DNA from: Pseudoduganella albidiflava
GTDB lineage: Bacteria > Pseudomonadota > Gammaproteobacteria > Burkholderiales > Burkholderiaceae_D
DNA length: 64,000 nt
Reading direction: 5' to 3'
NCBI RefSeq assembly: GCF_004322755.1
Contig: NZ_CP036401.1
Location: 3,348,001 to 3,412,000, forward strand
The notes under the pieces are model-generated. The model was not told where the DNA came from. It searched no databases and worked only from the letters and a program-made list of their open reading frames with translations. Shown one piece after another: positions 1 to 9,434 of the stretch; within the stretch, counting starts at the first letter, position 1, and each line of letters starts with the position of its first letter. A program made the translations under genes and the position numbers.

Positions 1-1300
1 TCTCCGACAGGCCGGGCAAGGCCTGGGCGCCGCTGCCATACGACGACGCCGGGTCGCCCGCGCTCACCTGGTAGGTTTCGCGCCGGTATTCCGCGCCCAG
101 CGCGACCTGCAACGCGGCCGGCAGCAGGCCCGTGTCGAACGCGCGCGACACGTCGCCGTTGGCCGCGGTGTGGCTGTTCCTGTAGCGCGCAAGGTGGAAG
201 CTGGTCGGCGTGGCGCCGGTGGCGGCATACAGGTCGACGTTTGCCGAATCTTCCATGCCGATGTTCACGTTGTCGATGCCGTAGCTGACGCTGGCATCCC
301 AGCGCCATGCGCCGTCGCCGCCGCCACGGGCGCCGGCGGTGATGCCGCCGTCGTTCTCGTTGCTGGTCTCGACGGGGCTGAAACCGTCCGGGTGCACGGC
401 CGGCAAGCGGCTCGGCAAGCGGTAATTCTGCACGGTGGCGCCGGCCCGGTGGGCGGCCGTGGCGAACGCGTACAGTTCGGCGCCGCCCAGGTCATGGCCG
501 GCATTGGCCGCCACCGACGTGCGCTTGCTGGCCGGATCGCCGACGATGCGGTTCGCATAGGTACCGGTGCGTTCGTCCGGCCCGCTGCGCACGCTGTGTT
601 CGTGCCGGCGGAATTCCGCGGACAGGTGCAGGAAGCCGTCCGCGCCCAGCGCCAGGCCGGCATCGGCCGCCGCGCCCACGGTCAGCCCATCGCGCTTGTA
701 GTAGCGGCCCGACGTGCCGGACAGCGTGCCGCCGCTGGATGACGATTTCAGGATCACGTTGATCACGCCGGCAATCGCATCGGAACCGTATTGCGCCGCG
801 GCGCCGTCGCGCAGCACTTCGATGTGGTCGACCGCGCTGACGGGGATCAGGTCGATGTCGACCGGCGTCGAGCCCTGCTGCGAGCCCGGGTCCGCCGAGA
901 TGTTGGCGGACGTGTGGCGCCGCTTGCCGTTGACCAGCAACAGCACGTGGTTCGGACTCAGGCCACGCAGGGTCAGTGCGCTGGTGAGGTTGGCGGCGTC
1001 CCCGGCGATGGCCAGCCGGCTGACCGACGGCAGCAGCCTGACCAGCGCATCGCGCAGGTCGGTCGCGCCGGTGCGCTGCAATTCCTTGGCGCCGATCACG
1101 TCGATCGGGCTGAGGCTCTGGCCGGCGGAACGGGTGGTGTCGCGCGTACCGGTGACGACGACATCCTGGATCAGCGCGGCGCCGGCTGCGCTGTTGGCCA
1201 GGGCGCCACTGCCGCCCGGTGCGGCCTGCTGCGCCAGCGCGGCGCCGGAAACGGCCAGCGACAAGGCGGCGGCGATGGGTAATCTGTTTTTATTGGTCAT
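1..1300 (-). CDS. TonB-dependent outer-membrane receptor, N-terminal part (cut by window edge)
   Basis: The reading frame starts at an ATG at 1300 and runs off the left edge, so only about 433 residues are present. It begins with a signal peptide (MTNKNRLPIAAALSLAVSG, ending near ALAQ). A TonB-box-like stretch (DVVVTGTR) follows, then a plug domain with the usual motifs VLLLVNGKRR, IPVSAVDHIEVLRDG and YGSDAIAGVINV near residues 105-165, then the start of the beta barrel. Such receptors import siderophores, sugars or other nutrients across the outer membrane using TonB/ExbBD energy; the substrate cannot be told from this part. It lies downstream of the amine oxidase and RidA-like genes on the same strand, about 80 bp after the latter, and may be co-transcribed with them. 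Confidence 0.93.
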   Translation of the reverse strand, partial: MTNKNRLPIAAALSLAVSGAALAQQAAPGGSGALANSAAGAALIQDVVVTGTRDTTRSAGQSLSPIDVIGAKELQRTGATDLRDALVRLLPSVSRLAIAGDAANLTSALTLRGLSPNHVLLLVNGKRRHTSANISADPGSQQGSTPVDIDLIPVSAVDHIEVLRDGAAAQYGSDAIAGVINVILKSSSSGGTLSGTSGRYYKRDGLTVGAAADAGLALGADGFLHLSAEFRRHEHSVRSGPDERTGTYANRIVGDPASKRTSVAANAGHDLGGAELYAFATAAHRAGATVQNYRLPSRLPAVHPDGFSPVETSNENDGGITAGARGGGDGAWRWDASVSYGIDNVNIGMEDSANVDLYAATGATPTSFHLARYRNSHTAANGDVSRAFDTGLLPAALQVALGAEYRRETYQVSAGDPASSYGSGAQALPGLSE

Positions 1301-1340
1301 GCGGATCCTGTCGTGATTGAAGTTCTGGCTGACTGCCGTG

Positions 1341-1392
1341 GCTGATTGCCGAGGCTCATTGCCGCGGCTCATTGCCGAGGCTCATTGCCGAG
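1341..1392. repeat. 13-bp tandem repeat, four units
   Basis: Four 13-bp units of the form GCTCATTGCCGAG (one with a G in position 4, one ending GCG) fill the space between the RidA-like gene and the TonB receptor. The last unit overlaps the RidA-like stop codon at 1382-1384, so the repeat encodes the final residues of that protein. Confidence 0.85.
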
Positions 1393-1909
1393 TCTTGGTG
1401 CGAACCGCCACCAGGTCGATCTCCACCAGTGCACCGGGGGCCGGCAGCGCCGCCACCTGCACGGCGGTACGCGCCGGCTTGCCGGGTTGCGCGGCGGTGC
1501 CGAAGTACTGGCCGAACGCCGCGTTCAAGCCATTGAAATCAAGCTTGTTGTCCAGCTGCGGGTCGCCGACGAGGAACACGCGCAGCTGCGCCACGTCGCC
1601 GAACGCCAGTCCCTCGGCGGCCAGCGCCGCCTGCAGCTTGCGCAGCACCGAATGCGTCTGCGCCTGCGTGTTGCCATAGGCGGCGGGGGTGCCCTTGGGT
1701 GCGGCGGGGTCGCCGACGTCGGGCAGCACGCCGCTGAAGTAGATGGTTTCGGCGCCGGCCGGCACGGTGACGGCGACGGAGATCGGGAAGTTCGAGTTCG
1801 GGATCGGTGTGCGGCGCAACTGGGGATCGGCGGCGGCGGCGTTACCGGCGGCACCGGCGAACAGGGTCAGGGCGGCCATGGCGGCCAGCGTGGCGACGGG
1901 ATTCTTCAT
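1382..1909 (-). CDS. Exported RidA/YjgF-family protein
   Basis: 175 residues. A clear signal peptide (MKNPVATLAAMAALTLFAG, cleavage near GNAAAA) precedes a complete Rid domain of about 140 residues. The Rid signature is near the C-terminus (RTAVQVAALPAPGALVEIDLV), with the conserved arginine that contacts the carboxylate in enamine/imine hydrolases. Known Rid proteins hydrolyse reactive 2-aminoacrylate-type imines to keto acids and ammonia, and most are cytosolic, so export is notable. The start codon shares one base with the stop of the upstream amine oxidase (TGATG), so the two are translationally coupled. The pairing suggests it clears imines released by the oxidase in the periplasm; that role is inferred. 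Confidence 0.88.
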   Translation of the reverse strand: MKNPVATLAAMAALTLFAGAAGNAAAADPQLRRTPIPNSNFPISVAVTVPAGAETIYFSGVLPDVGDPAAPKGTPAAYGNTQAQTHSVLRKLQAALAAEGLAFGDVAQLRVFLVGDPQLDNKLDFNGLNAAFGQYFGTAAQPGKPARTAVQVAALPAPGALVEIDLVAVRTKTRQ

Positions 1910-3531
1910 CAGGCTCTTTCAGTGGTGGAGGTGGTTTTCGAGGAGGTGCCGGCAACCGCCGCGGCGATCGCGGCCACGGCATGGTGGGCCGACAGCGCGG
2001 CGCCTTCCTGCCAGGCGCCGATCTGGCTCAGGTACTCGCCGGCAAAGTGCACGCGCCCTTCCGGCCGGTTCAGCCGCACGTATTGCCGCTCGTGCGGCGT
2101 GGCCCAATGCACCCATGGGCCCAGCGAATACGGCACCTTGTGCCAGGCCACGCTGACAGGATTCTTCAGCAGCGCGGCACTGCCGGGATGCACGCGGTCG
2201 ATCACGGCGCGCGACGCGTCGAATTGCGCCTGCAGCGGCTGGCCGGTGAAGTCGCGCGCGGCCTGGCCGATGTTGTAGCAACCCACCAGCACGCCGGTCG
2301 GCTGGTGGAAGCCGCCGCTGGGATACCAGATCAGTGCCGTGGGGTGCTTGACGACGGAAATGCCGCCGTAGATATTGCTGCCGGTTTCCCAGAACCGCGC
2401 GGACTGCCAGGCGATCTTGCTGGCCGCGTCGTATTCGACGGACGCAATGGCTTCCTTCACGTCGGCCGAGAAATTGGTGTCGACCCGGGCCAGCACCGGC
2501 AGGGGGAACGTGACGATGGCGAAATCCGCTTCCAGCGTGCGCGCGTTGCCGCCATTCCGGTCGCGCACCGCCACGCTGACGCCCTTCCCGGCGCCGTCTC
2601 CCGCGCTGTTTTCCTTGTTGTGGATGGCGGCGACTTCGGTATTGAGGATGATCGCGTCGCCCAGGCGCGCCTGGAACGCGGCGGGAATGCGGTCCATGCC
2701 GCCGACCGGCTGCAGCATCGTCGGCTGGAAAATCAGCAGTTCGTCGAAGACCAGCGCGCTCCACAGGTCCGGGTCCAGCAGCGCTTCCAGCGACAGCGGT
2801 TCCGGGCGCTCGCCGGTCTGCGCATCGGCGCCGGGATACACCGTGTAGCCGGAACGCTCGCTGCCCTTGAAGGTCAGCTGGCCATCCAGGTCGCCATAGA
2901 TCTTCAGGAAATCGACCAGCCTGGCCCGGTCTTCCCGGCTCAGTTCATGGTCGAGCGCGCCCCGATCGGCGGCCTTGGCCAGCAGCTCGGACACGCGGCC
3001 GCGCGCATCGTTGACGGCGCGGCGCAGCTGGACCGGCTGGCCGCCCTTGGCGGCGTCGGGCAGGAAGTAGGCGCTGCGGCTGGAGTTCACTTCCGCCTCC
3101 AGTTCCACGCCGAATTCCCGGCAATAGCCCAGGATCGTGCGATGGTGGCTGGGCAGCCGGGCCGGGCCCGCGTTGAAGTAATGGCCCGGGGCGAAGTCGG
3201 CCACCTGCACGGTGCCGTCGGTGAACTCGATGCGGGTGCCGTCGCGGATGGTCCAGTTGCGGCCGCCGACCCGGTCGCGCGCCTCGATCACGCGCACCGA
3301 ATAGCCGGCCTTGCGCATTTCCCAGGCGGACACCAGCCCGGCGATGCCGGCACCGAGCACCAGCACGCTGCGGCCGTTGCCGGAGCCCGGTGCCAGGTTC
3401 AGCGGCGGGTTGGTGCGCGCACCGGCCACGTCGATCGCGCCCAGGCCGAGCGTCGCCATCGCCGCGCGCGCCGCCGCGTAACCGCCGCTGGCCGCCAGCC
3501 GCATCAGGAAAGACCTGCGTGTCACCGTCAT
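1909..3531 (-). CDS. Flavin monoamine oxidase family protein, exported
   Basis: 540 residues. The N-terminus carries a twin-arginine-like signal (TRRSFLMRLAASGG). The FAD-binding Rossmann motif follows at about residues 55-90 (VLVLGAGIAGLVSAWEM, then EARDRVGGR). The C-terminal FAD/substrate segment is HFAGEYLSQIGAWQEGAALS. This is the amine oxidase layout: FAD-dependent oxidation of amines to imines with release of H2O2. Tat export would fit a periplasmic enzyme loaded with FAD before export. It heads a likely three-gene unit with the RidA-like gene (overlapping stop/start) and the TonB receptor, and is divergent from a MarR regulator. The precise amine substrate is not visible. Confidence 0.88.
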   Translation of the reverse strand: MTVTRRSFLMRLAASGGYAAARAAMATLGLGAIDVAGARTNPPLNLAPGSGNGRSVLVLGAGIAGLVSAWEMRKAGYSVRVIEARDRVGGRNWTIRDGTRIEFTDGTVQVADFAPGHYFNAGPARLPSHHRTILGYCREFGVELEAEVNSSRSAYFLPDAAKGGQPVQLRRAVNDARGRVSELLAKAADRGALDHELSREDRARLVDFLKIYGDLDGQLTFKGSERSGYTVYPGADAQTGERPEPLSLEALLDPDLWSALVFDELLIFQPTMLQPVGGMDRIPAAFQARLGDAIILNTEVAAIHNKENSAGDGAGKGVSVAVRDRNGGNARTLEADFAIVTFPLPVLARVDTNFSADVKEAIASVEYDAASKIAWQSARFWETGSNIYGGISVVKHPTALIWYPSGGFHQPTGVLVGCYNIGQAARDFTGQPLQAQFDASRAVIDRVHPGSAALLKNPVSVAWHKVPYSLGPWVHWATPHERQYVRLNRPEGRVHFAGEYLSQIGAWQEGAALSAHHAVAAIAAAVAGTSSKTTSTTERA

Positions 3532-3597
3532 CGAACGCTCCCGGAATGAACAAGATGGAAACGATCTTAGGGTGCCGATGATTATGTTAAAACTAAT

Positions 3598-3616
3598 TAT
3601 TTATCATAAGTAAATA
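3598..3616. promoter_or_regulatory. Candidate MarR operator / promoter region
   Basis: An AT-rich island in otherwise GC-rich DNA lies between the divergent amine oxidase and marR genes. It contains the inverted repeat TATTTA (3598-3603) and TAAATA (3611-3616) with a 7-bp spacer. MarR proteins typically bind short AT-rich palindromes between themselves and a divergent target, so this is the best operator candidate here. Inference only. Confidence 0.4.
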
Positions 3617-3716
3617 TGATCGATCCGCATAATCTTGTGCGGATGGCGGCGCACGCGACGGCCGGGTACGGCAAGTGCCCCGGGGATTGATCTTACAATA
3701 TGCGGCCAGCCGTATT

Positions 3717-3779
3717 CTTCACCGTTCACTCTTCACCGTTCACTCTTCACCATTCACTCTTCACCATTCACTCTTCACC
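3717..3779. repeat. 14-bp tandem repeat before marR
   Basis: Four full 14-bp units (GTTCACTCTTCACC twice, then ATTCACTCTTCACC twice) plus a 7-bp partial copy end 6 bp before the marR start codon. The unit carries no good ribosome binding site. Copy-number change here would alter the 5' leader of marR. Confidence 0.9.
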
Positions 3780-3785
3780 TTGCCC

Positions 3786-4232
3786 ATGCCATTGAAAGAA
3801 GCCACGCCCGGCCGCCCTTCCGGCCTCGCCTACCTCGTCGGCCGCCTCGACCACGTGCTGAGCCGCCGCCTGCGCGAGAGCCTCGCGCCGCTTGGCCTCA
3901 CCGTGACCCAGTACACGGCCCTGTCGGTGTTCCGCGCCCAGGGCTCGCTGTCGAACGCGCAGCTGGCCGAGCGCACCATGGTGTCGCCGCAGTCGGCCAA
4001 CGAGATGGTCAAGGCGATGGAAGCGCAGGGCTGGATCGAACGCCGTCCGGACCCGTCCCACGGCCGCATCATCCAGATCAGCCTGACGATCGCCGGCCAC
4101 GCGGTGATGGAACGCTGCGACGCCGAGGTGGTGAAAGTGGAGGCGCTGATGTTCGCGGGCCTGTCCGATGGCGAGCGCGCGGCGCTGCACGGTGCGCTGC
4201 GGGGCGCGGTGCGCGCGCTCAGCGAAGGTTGA
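3786..4232 (+). CDS. MarR-family transcriptional regulator
   Basis: 148 residues from the ATG at 3786. An upstream in-frame start at 3675 would translate through the 14-bp repeat array and is unlikely. The winged helix-turn-helix is seen as LTVTQYTALSVFRAQG, LSNAQLAERTMVSPQSANEMVKAMEAQGWIERR and the wing DPSHGRIIQISLT, with amphipathic dimerisation helices at both ends. MarR dimers usually repress a divergent gene and release DNA on binding a small phenolic or amine ligand. Its divergent neighbour is the amine oxidase/RidA/TonB receptor unit, the probable target. Confidence 0.92.
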   Translation: MPLKEATPGRPSGLAYLVGRLDHVLSRRLRESLAPLGLTVTQYTALSVFRAQGSLSNAQLAERTMVSPQSANEMVKAMEAQGWIERRPDPSHGRIIQISLTIAGHAVMERCDAEVVKVEALMFAGLSDGERAALHGALRGAVRALSEG

Positions 4233-4372
4233 GCGAAGACCGGGCAAGACCAGGTGAACAACTCGCGCAAACCGCGAGGCCGCAGCTTGGTGGTATGCCG
4301 CGCGGCTGCACCGCTGCGTCACACGGCTGAAGCAAAAATCGCCGATAATGGCGCACTTTCAGAAAACACACC

Positions 4373-4858
4373 ATGACGCAACTTTCCATCATCGTCGCCA
4401 TCGATCGCCAGCGCGGCATCGGCATGCGCAACACGCTGCCGTGGCACCTGCCGGAAGACCTGGCCCACTTCAAGCGCCTGACCACGGGCCACCCGATCAT
4501 CATGGGCCGCAAGACCTTCGATTCGATCGGCCGGCCGCTGCCGAACCGGCGCAGCATCGTAATCACGCGCGATACGGACTGGCGGCGTGAAGGCGTCGAC
4601 ACCGTGCATTCGCTCGACGAGGCGGTGGCCCTGGTGGGCGATGCGCCGGCCTTCATCATCGGCGGCGCCCAGGTGTTCGATGCGGCGCTGGCCGTGGCGG
4701 ACCAGCTGATCGTCACCGAGATCGACGGCGAGTTCGAATGCGACACCTTCTTCCCGCCGATCGACCCGGCCAGCTGGCAGGAAAGCGAACGCACGCGGCA
4801 CCAGTCCGCCAATGGCCTGGCATTCGATATCGTGCTTTTCCGGCGCCAGCGCCGATGA
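4373..4858 (+). CDS. folA: Dihydrofolate reductase
   Basis: 161 residues, the normal size for chromosomal FolA. It reduces dihydrofolate to tetrahydrofolate with NADPH. Visible family motifs are IIVAIDRQRGIGMRNTLPWHLPEDLAHFK (substrate and folate site, with the acidic residue in LPEDL), IIMGRKTFDSIGRPLPNR (NADPH site) and FIIGGAQVFDAAL. The start ATG at 4373 follows a GATAAT-like -10 element about 30 bp upstream. It is followed by the decarboxylase gene on the same strand after a 164-bp leader. Confidence 0.97.
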   Translation: MTQLSIIVAIDRQRGIGMRNTLPWHLPEDLAHFKRLTTGHPIIMGRKTFDSIGRPLPNRRSIVITRDTDWRREGVDTVHSLDEAVALVGDAPAFIIGGAQVFDAALAVADQLIVTEIDGEFECDTFFPPIDPASWQESERTRHQSANGLAFDIVLFRRQRR

Positions 4859-4969
4859 GTTTTTCTGCCCCGCTCATGGTGGCGCCGCCGCCCATGCACA
4901 TTGCGTAAGATTTTTCCACCTGAGCGGTGCGAATTCTGCGAGAATCGCGGACTTTTCCTTATTGGCACC

Positions 4970-5013
4970 CCGCCCGCCCTGGACAACACCGATCCCGGGC
5001 GGTTCTTCTTTTT
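4970..5013 (+). terminator. Terminator-like hairpin in the decarboxylase leader (possible attenuator)
   Basis: CCGCCCG (4970-4976) pairs with CGGGCGG (4996-5002) in an all-GC 7-bp stem, followed at once by the T-rich run TTCTTCTTTTT (5003-5013). This is the shape of an intrinsic terminator, yet it ends one base before the GGAG ribosome site of the decarboxylase gene. It may end folA transcription or act as a regulated attenuator for the decarboxylase. The loop is long (19 nt), so the call is moderate. Confidence 0.5.
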
Positions 5014-5022
5014 GGAGACATC

Positions 5023-7278
5023 ATGAAATTTCGTTTCCCCATCGTCATCATCGACGAGGACTTCCGTTCCGAGAACTCTTCCGGCCTGGGCATCCGCGCC
5101 CTCGCCGCGGCGATGGAGAAGGAAGGCATGGAAGTGCTGGGTGTGACCAGCTACGGCGACCTGTCGCAGTTCGCCCAGCAGCAGTCGCGCGCCTCGGCCT
5201 TCATCCTGTCGATCGACGACGAGGAATTCGGCGCCGGCTCGAAGGAAGAAACCGACCACGCTTTGAAGTCGCTGCGCGCGTTCGTGGAAGAGATCCGCTA
5301 CAAGAACGCCGATATCCCGATCTACCTGTACGGCGAAACGCGCACCTCGCGCCACATCCCGAACGACATCCTGCGCGAACTGCACGGCTTCATCCACATG
5401 TTCGAGGACACGCCGGAATTCGTGGCGCGCCACATCATCCGCGAAGCGAAGAGCTACCTGGACGGCCTGTCGCCGCCGTTCTTCCGCGCGCTGGTGCACT
5501 ACGCGAACGACGGCTCGTACTCGTGGCACTGCCCGGGCCACTCGGGCGGCGTGGCCTTCCTGAAGTCGCCGATCGGCCAGATGTTCCACCAGTTCTTCGG
5601 CGAGAACATGCTGCGCGCGGACGTCTGCAACGCCGTGGAAGAGCTGGGCCAGCTGCTGGACCACACCGGCCCGGTCGCCGCCTCCGAGCGCAACGCGGCG
5701 CGCATCTACAACGCGGACCACTGCTACTTCGTCACCAACGGCACCTCGACGTCGAACAAGATGGTGTGGCACTCCACCGTGGCGCCGGGCGACATCGTCG
5801 TCGTCGACCGCAACTGCCACAAGTCGATCCTGCACTCGATCATCATGTGCGGCGCGATCCCCGTGTTCCTGATGCCGACCCGGAACCACCTGGGCATCAT
5901 CGGGCCGATCCCGCTGGAAGAATTCTCGATGGAGTCGATCCAGAAGAAGATCGATTCGAACCCGTTCGCGCGCGACGCCAAGAACAAGAAGCCGCGCATC
6001 CTGACGATCACGCAATCGACCTACGACGGCGTGGTGTACAACGTCGAGGTGCTGCGCGAAATGCTGGACGGGAAGATCGACACGCTGCACTTCGATGAAG
6101 CATGGCTGCCGCACGCCACCTTCCACGACTTCTACAAGGACATGCACGCGATCGGCAAGGACCGCCCGCGCGCCAAGGAATCGCTGATCTTCTCGACCCA
6201 GTCGACCCACAAGCTGCTGGCCGGCCTGTCGCAGGCCTCGCAGGTGCTGGTGCGCGATTCCGAGACCGTCAAGCTGGACAAGGACATGTTCAACGAGGCT
6301 TACCTGATGCATACCTCGACCTCGCCGCAGTATTCGATCATCGCCTCGTGCGACGTGGCCGCCGCCATGATGGAAGCGCCGGGCGGCACCGCGCTGGTGG
6401 AGGAATCGATCCTGGAAGCGCTGGACTTCCGCCGCGCCATGAAGAAGGTCGACGAGGAATGGGGCAGCGACTGGTGGTTCAAGGTGTGGGGTCCGGATAC
6501 CTTCGCCGAGGAAGGCATCGGCTCGCGCGAGGACTGGATCTTCAAGGCCGAGAGCGAGGAATGGCACGGCTTCGGCAAGCTGGCGCCGGGCTTCAACATG
6601 CTCGATCCGATCAAGGCCACCATCGTCAACCCGGGCCTGTCCCTGGACGGCCACTTTGCCGAGACCGGCATCCCGGCGTCGATCGTGACGAAGTACCTGG
6701 CCGAACACGGCGTGATCGTCGAGAAGTGCGGCCTGTATTCGTTCTTCATCATGTTCACGATCGGCATCACCAAGGGCCGCTGGAACACGCTGCTGACCGC
6801 GCTGCAGCAGTTCAAGGACGACTACGACAAGAACGCCCCGCTGTGGCGCATCCTGCCGGAGTTCTCGGCGAACAACCAGCGCTATGAAAAGATGGGCCTG
6901 CGCGACCTGTGCCAGCAGATCCACGATTTCTACAAGGCCTACGACGTGGCGCGCCTGACGACGGAGATGTACACGTCGAGCATGGTGCCGGCGATGAAGC
7001 CGTCCGACGCGTTCGCCAAGATGGCGCACCGCGAAATCGAGCGCGTGGCGATCGACGAACTGGAAGGCCGCATCACGTCGATCCTGCTGACGCCGTACCC
7101 GCCGGGCATCCCGCTGCTGATCCCGGGCGAACAGTTCAACCGCACGATCGTCGACTACCTGCGCTTCGCGCGCGACTTCAACGAGCGCTTCCCCGGCTTC
7201 GAGACGGACGTGCACGGGCTGGTCAAGCGCGAAGTGAACGGCAAGCGCGATTACTTCGTCGATTGCGTGAAGGAATAA
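5023..7278 (+). CDS. Arginine/lysine/ornithine decarboxylase (PLP-dependent, fold III-type large form)
   Basis: 751 residues from ATG 5023, chosen because GGAG sits 5 bp upstream and the N-terminus matches the family; a longer in-frame start at 4927 would read through the hairpin leader. The N-terminal wing domain (about 1-130) is response-regulator-like. The PLP domain has the lysine in STQSTHKLLAGLS (K397) and the aspartate in LHFDEAWLPHA. The C-terminal domain carries GITKGRW and PYPPGIPLLIPGE, typical of acid-inducible and biosynthetic basic amino acid decarboxylases. It forms agmatine, cadaverine or putrescine plus CO2; which substrate is preferred cannot be settled by eye. Cytosolic, usually multimeric. 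Confidence 0.93.
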   Translation: MKFRFPIVIIDEDFRSENSSGLGIRALAAAMEKEGMEVLGVTSYGDLSQFAQQQSRASAFILSIDDEEFGAGSKEETDHALKSLRAFVEEIRYKNADIPIYLYGETRTSRHIPNDILRELHGFIHMFEDTPEFVARHIIREAKSYLDGLSPPFFRALVHYANDGSYSWHCPGHSGGVAFLKSPIGQMFHQFFGENMLRADVCNAVEELGQLLDHTGPVAASERNAARIYNADHCYFVTNGTSTSNKMVWHSTVAPGDIVVVDRNCHKSILHSIIMCGAIPVFLMPTRNHLGIIGPIPLEEFSMESIQKKIDSNPFARDAKNKKPRILTITQSTYDGVVYNVEVLREMLDGKIDTLHFDEAWLPHATFHDFYKDMHAIGKDRPRAKESLIFSTQSTHKLLAGLSQASQVLVRDSETVKLDKDMFNEAYLMHTSTSPQYSIIASCDVAAAMMEAPGGTALVEESILEALDFRRAMKKVDEEWGSDWWFKVWGPDTFAEEGIGSREDWIFKAESEEWHGFGKLAPGFNMLDPIKATIVNPGLSLDGHFAETGIPASIVTKYLAEHGVIVEKCGLYSFFIMFTIGITKGRWNTLLTALQQFKDDYDKNAPLWRILPEFSANNQRYEKMGLRDLCQQIHDFYKAYDVARLTTEMYTSSMVPAMKPSDAFAKMAHREIERVAIDELEGRITSILLTPYPPGIPLLIPGEQFNRTIVDYLRFARDFNERFPGFETDVHGLVKREVNGKRDYFVDCVKE

Positions 7279-7374
7279 GCCGAATAAGCGGAAATCACCG
7301 GCGCCGCCTCCGCGGTCCCGCCGGTTCTACTGCGATGAAGCGGCCCTTGCGACCCATGCCGTTCAGGTCAACCA

Positions 7375-7437
7375 ACCCCAGATGCTAATACCGGGGTCAG
7401 ACCCGACGGGTCTGACCCCAGCCCTCGCCGTTGGGGT
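7375..7437. repeat. REPIN-like palindromic element, family A copy 1
   Basis: The element runs from ACCCCA to TTGGGGT. Its core is GGGGTCAGACCC (7393-7404), a 3-bp spacer, and the exact reverse complement GGGTCTGACCCC (7408-7419). The same ends and core recur at 9481, 28176 and, in modified form, 36890 and 55633. Confidence 0.85.
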
Positions 7438-7495
7438 GAGTTTTTGCGCTCACAATGTTTAGCCGGAGATGTCGGAGCCATCGGTGCCCGCGCGG

Positions 7496-7618
7496 CTGGT
7501 GTCGGACATTTTTTCGGGCGCTTCACCCGAAAAAGTGTCGGACACCGGTGTTCACCGACCAGCTACCTGATCACCGAAAACCGGTGTCGGACACCCACAC
7601 CCCGGGTGTCCGACACCA
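7496..7618. repeat. 123-bp repeat, family C copy 1
   Basis: First of two near-identical 123-bp copies (offset exactly 185 bp, about four mismatches). Each carries several GTGTCGGACAC / GTGTCCGACAC palindromes and can fold into strong hairpins in both strands. Confidence 0.88.
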
Positions 7619-7680
7619 GGCCTCGGCTTTCATTGGCGATGCCTGAGCGGCTGGTGTCGAAGCCACCAGTGTCCGTGCCG

Positions 7681-7803
7681 CTGGTGTCGGACATTTTTTC
7701 GGGCGCTTCATCCGAAAAAGTGTCGGACACCGGTGTTCGCCGACCAGCTACCTGATCAACGAAAACCGGTGTCCGACACCCACACCCCGGGTGTCCGACA
7801 CCA
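7681..7803. repeat. 123-bp repeat, family C copy 2
   Basis: Second copy of the repeat at 7496-7618, ending with the perfect palindrome GGTGTCCGACACC at 7791-7803. It lies about 160 bp before the sigma-54 activator gene. Confidence 0.88.
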
Positions 7804-7960
7804 TGGCCGACGGCGTGGCGGTTCCCGGAGAGTCGTCCAGCGACCGATAGTTCCCCGTCAAGGTTTTAATTAATACAAGCAACCGGCACCTTGCGCTGCT
7901 ATATTGGTCGATGCGCCGCAATGATTGCATGCGGCTATGGTCTTCACGCATGAGGTAGCC

Positions 7961-9418
<1,458 letters not shown>

Positions 9419-9434
9419 CGAGCCGCCGAAAAAC

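Larger units (their letters stand above)
7279..7960. other. Repeat-filled intergenic region
   Basis: No coding gene is supported in these 682 bases. A weak hairpin (ACCGGC 7297-7302 with GCCGGT 7320-7325) may end the decarboxylase transcript. The rest holds one ACCCCA...TGGGGT palindromic element and two copies of a 123-bp repeat, then an AT-rich stretch (7862-7885) that could be the promoter of the sigma-54 activator gene. Confidence 0.6.

Noticed and set aside
1807-3549. A 580-codon plus-strand open frame
   Set aside because: It is a shadow of the amine oxidase gene.
3717-3779. CRISPR array
   Set aside because: The repeats are directly adjacent 14-bp units without spacers, and no cas gene is present. 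The same applies to the arrays at 1341, 46484 and 60217.
4893-4904. Leader peptide MHIA before the decarboxylase hairpin
   Set aside because: It is four codons with no regulatory amino acid run and no ribosome site, so a translation-based attenuation model is not supported.
4219-7215. A 998-codon open frame on the minus strand across folA and the decarboxylase
   Set aside because: It lies opposite two clear genes, has Arg/His/Gln-rich sequence without motifs, and is a product of GC-rich third positions.
7297-7325. Intrinsic terminator after the decarboxylase gene
   Set aside because: The stem is only 6 bp with a 17-nt loop and no T-run, so it is mentioned but not called.
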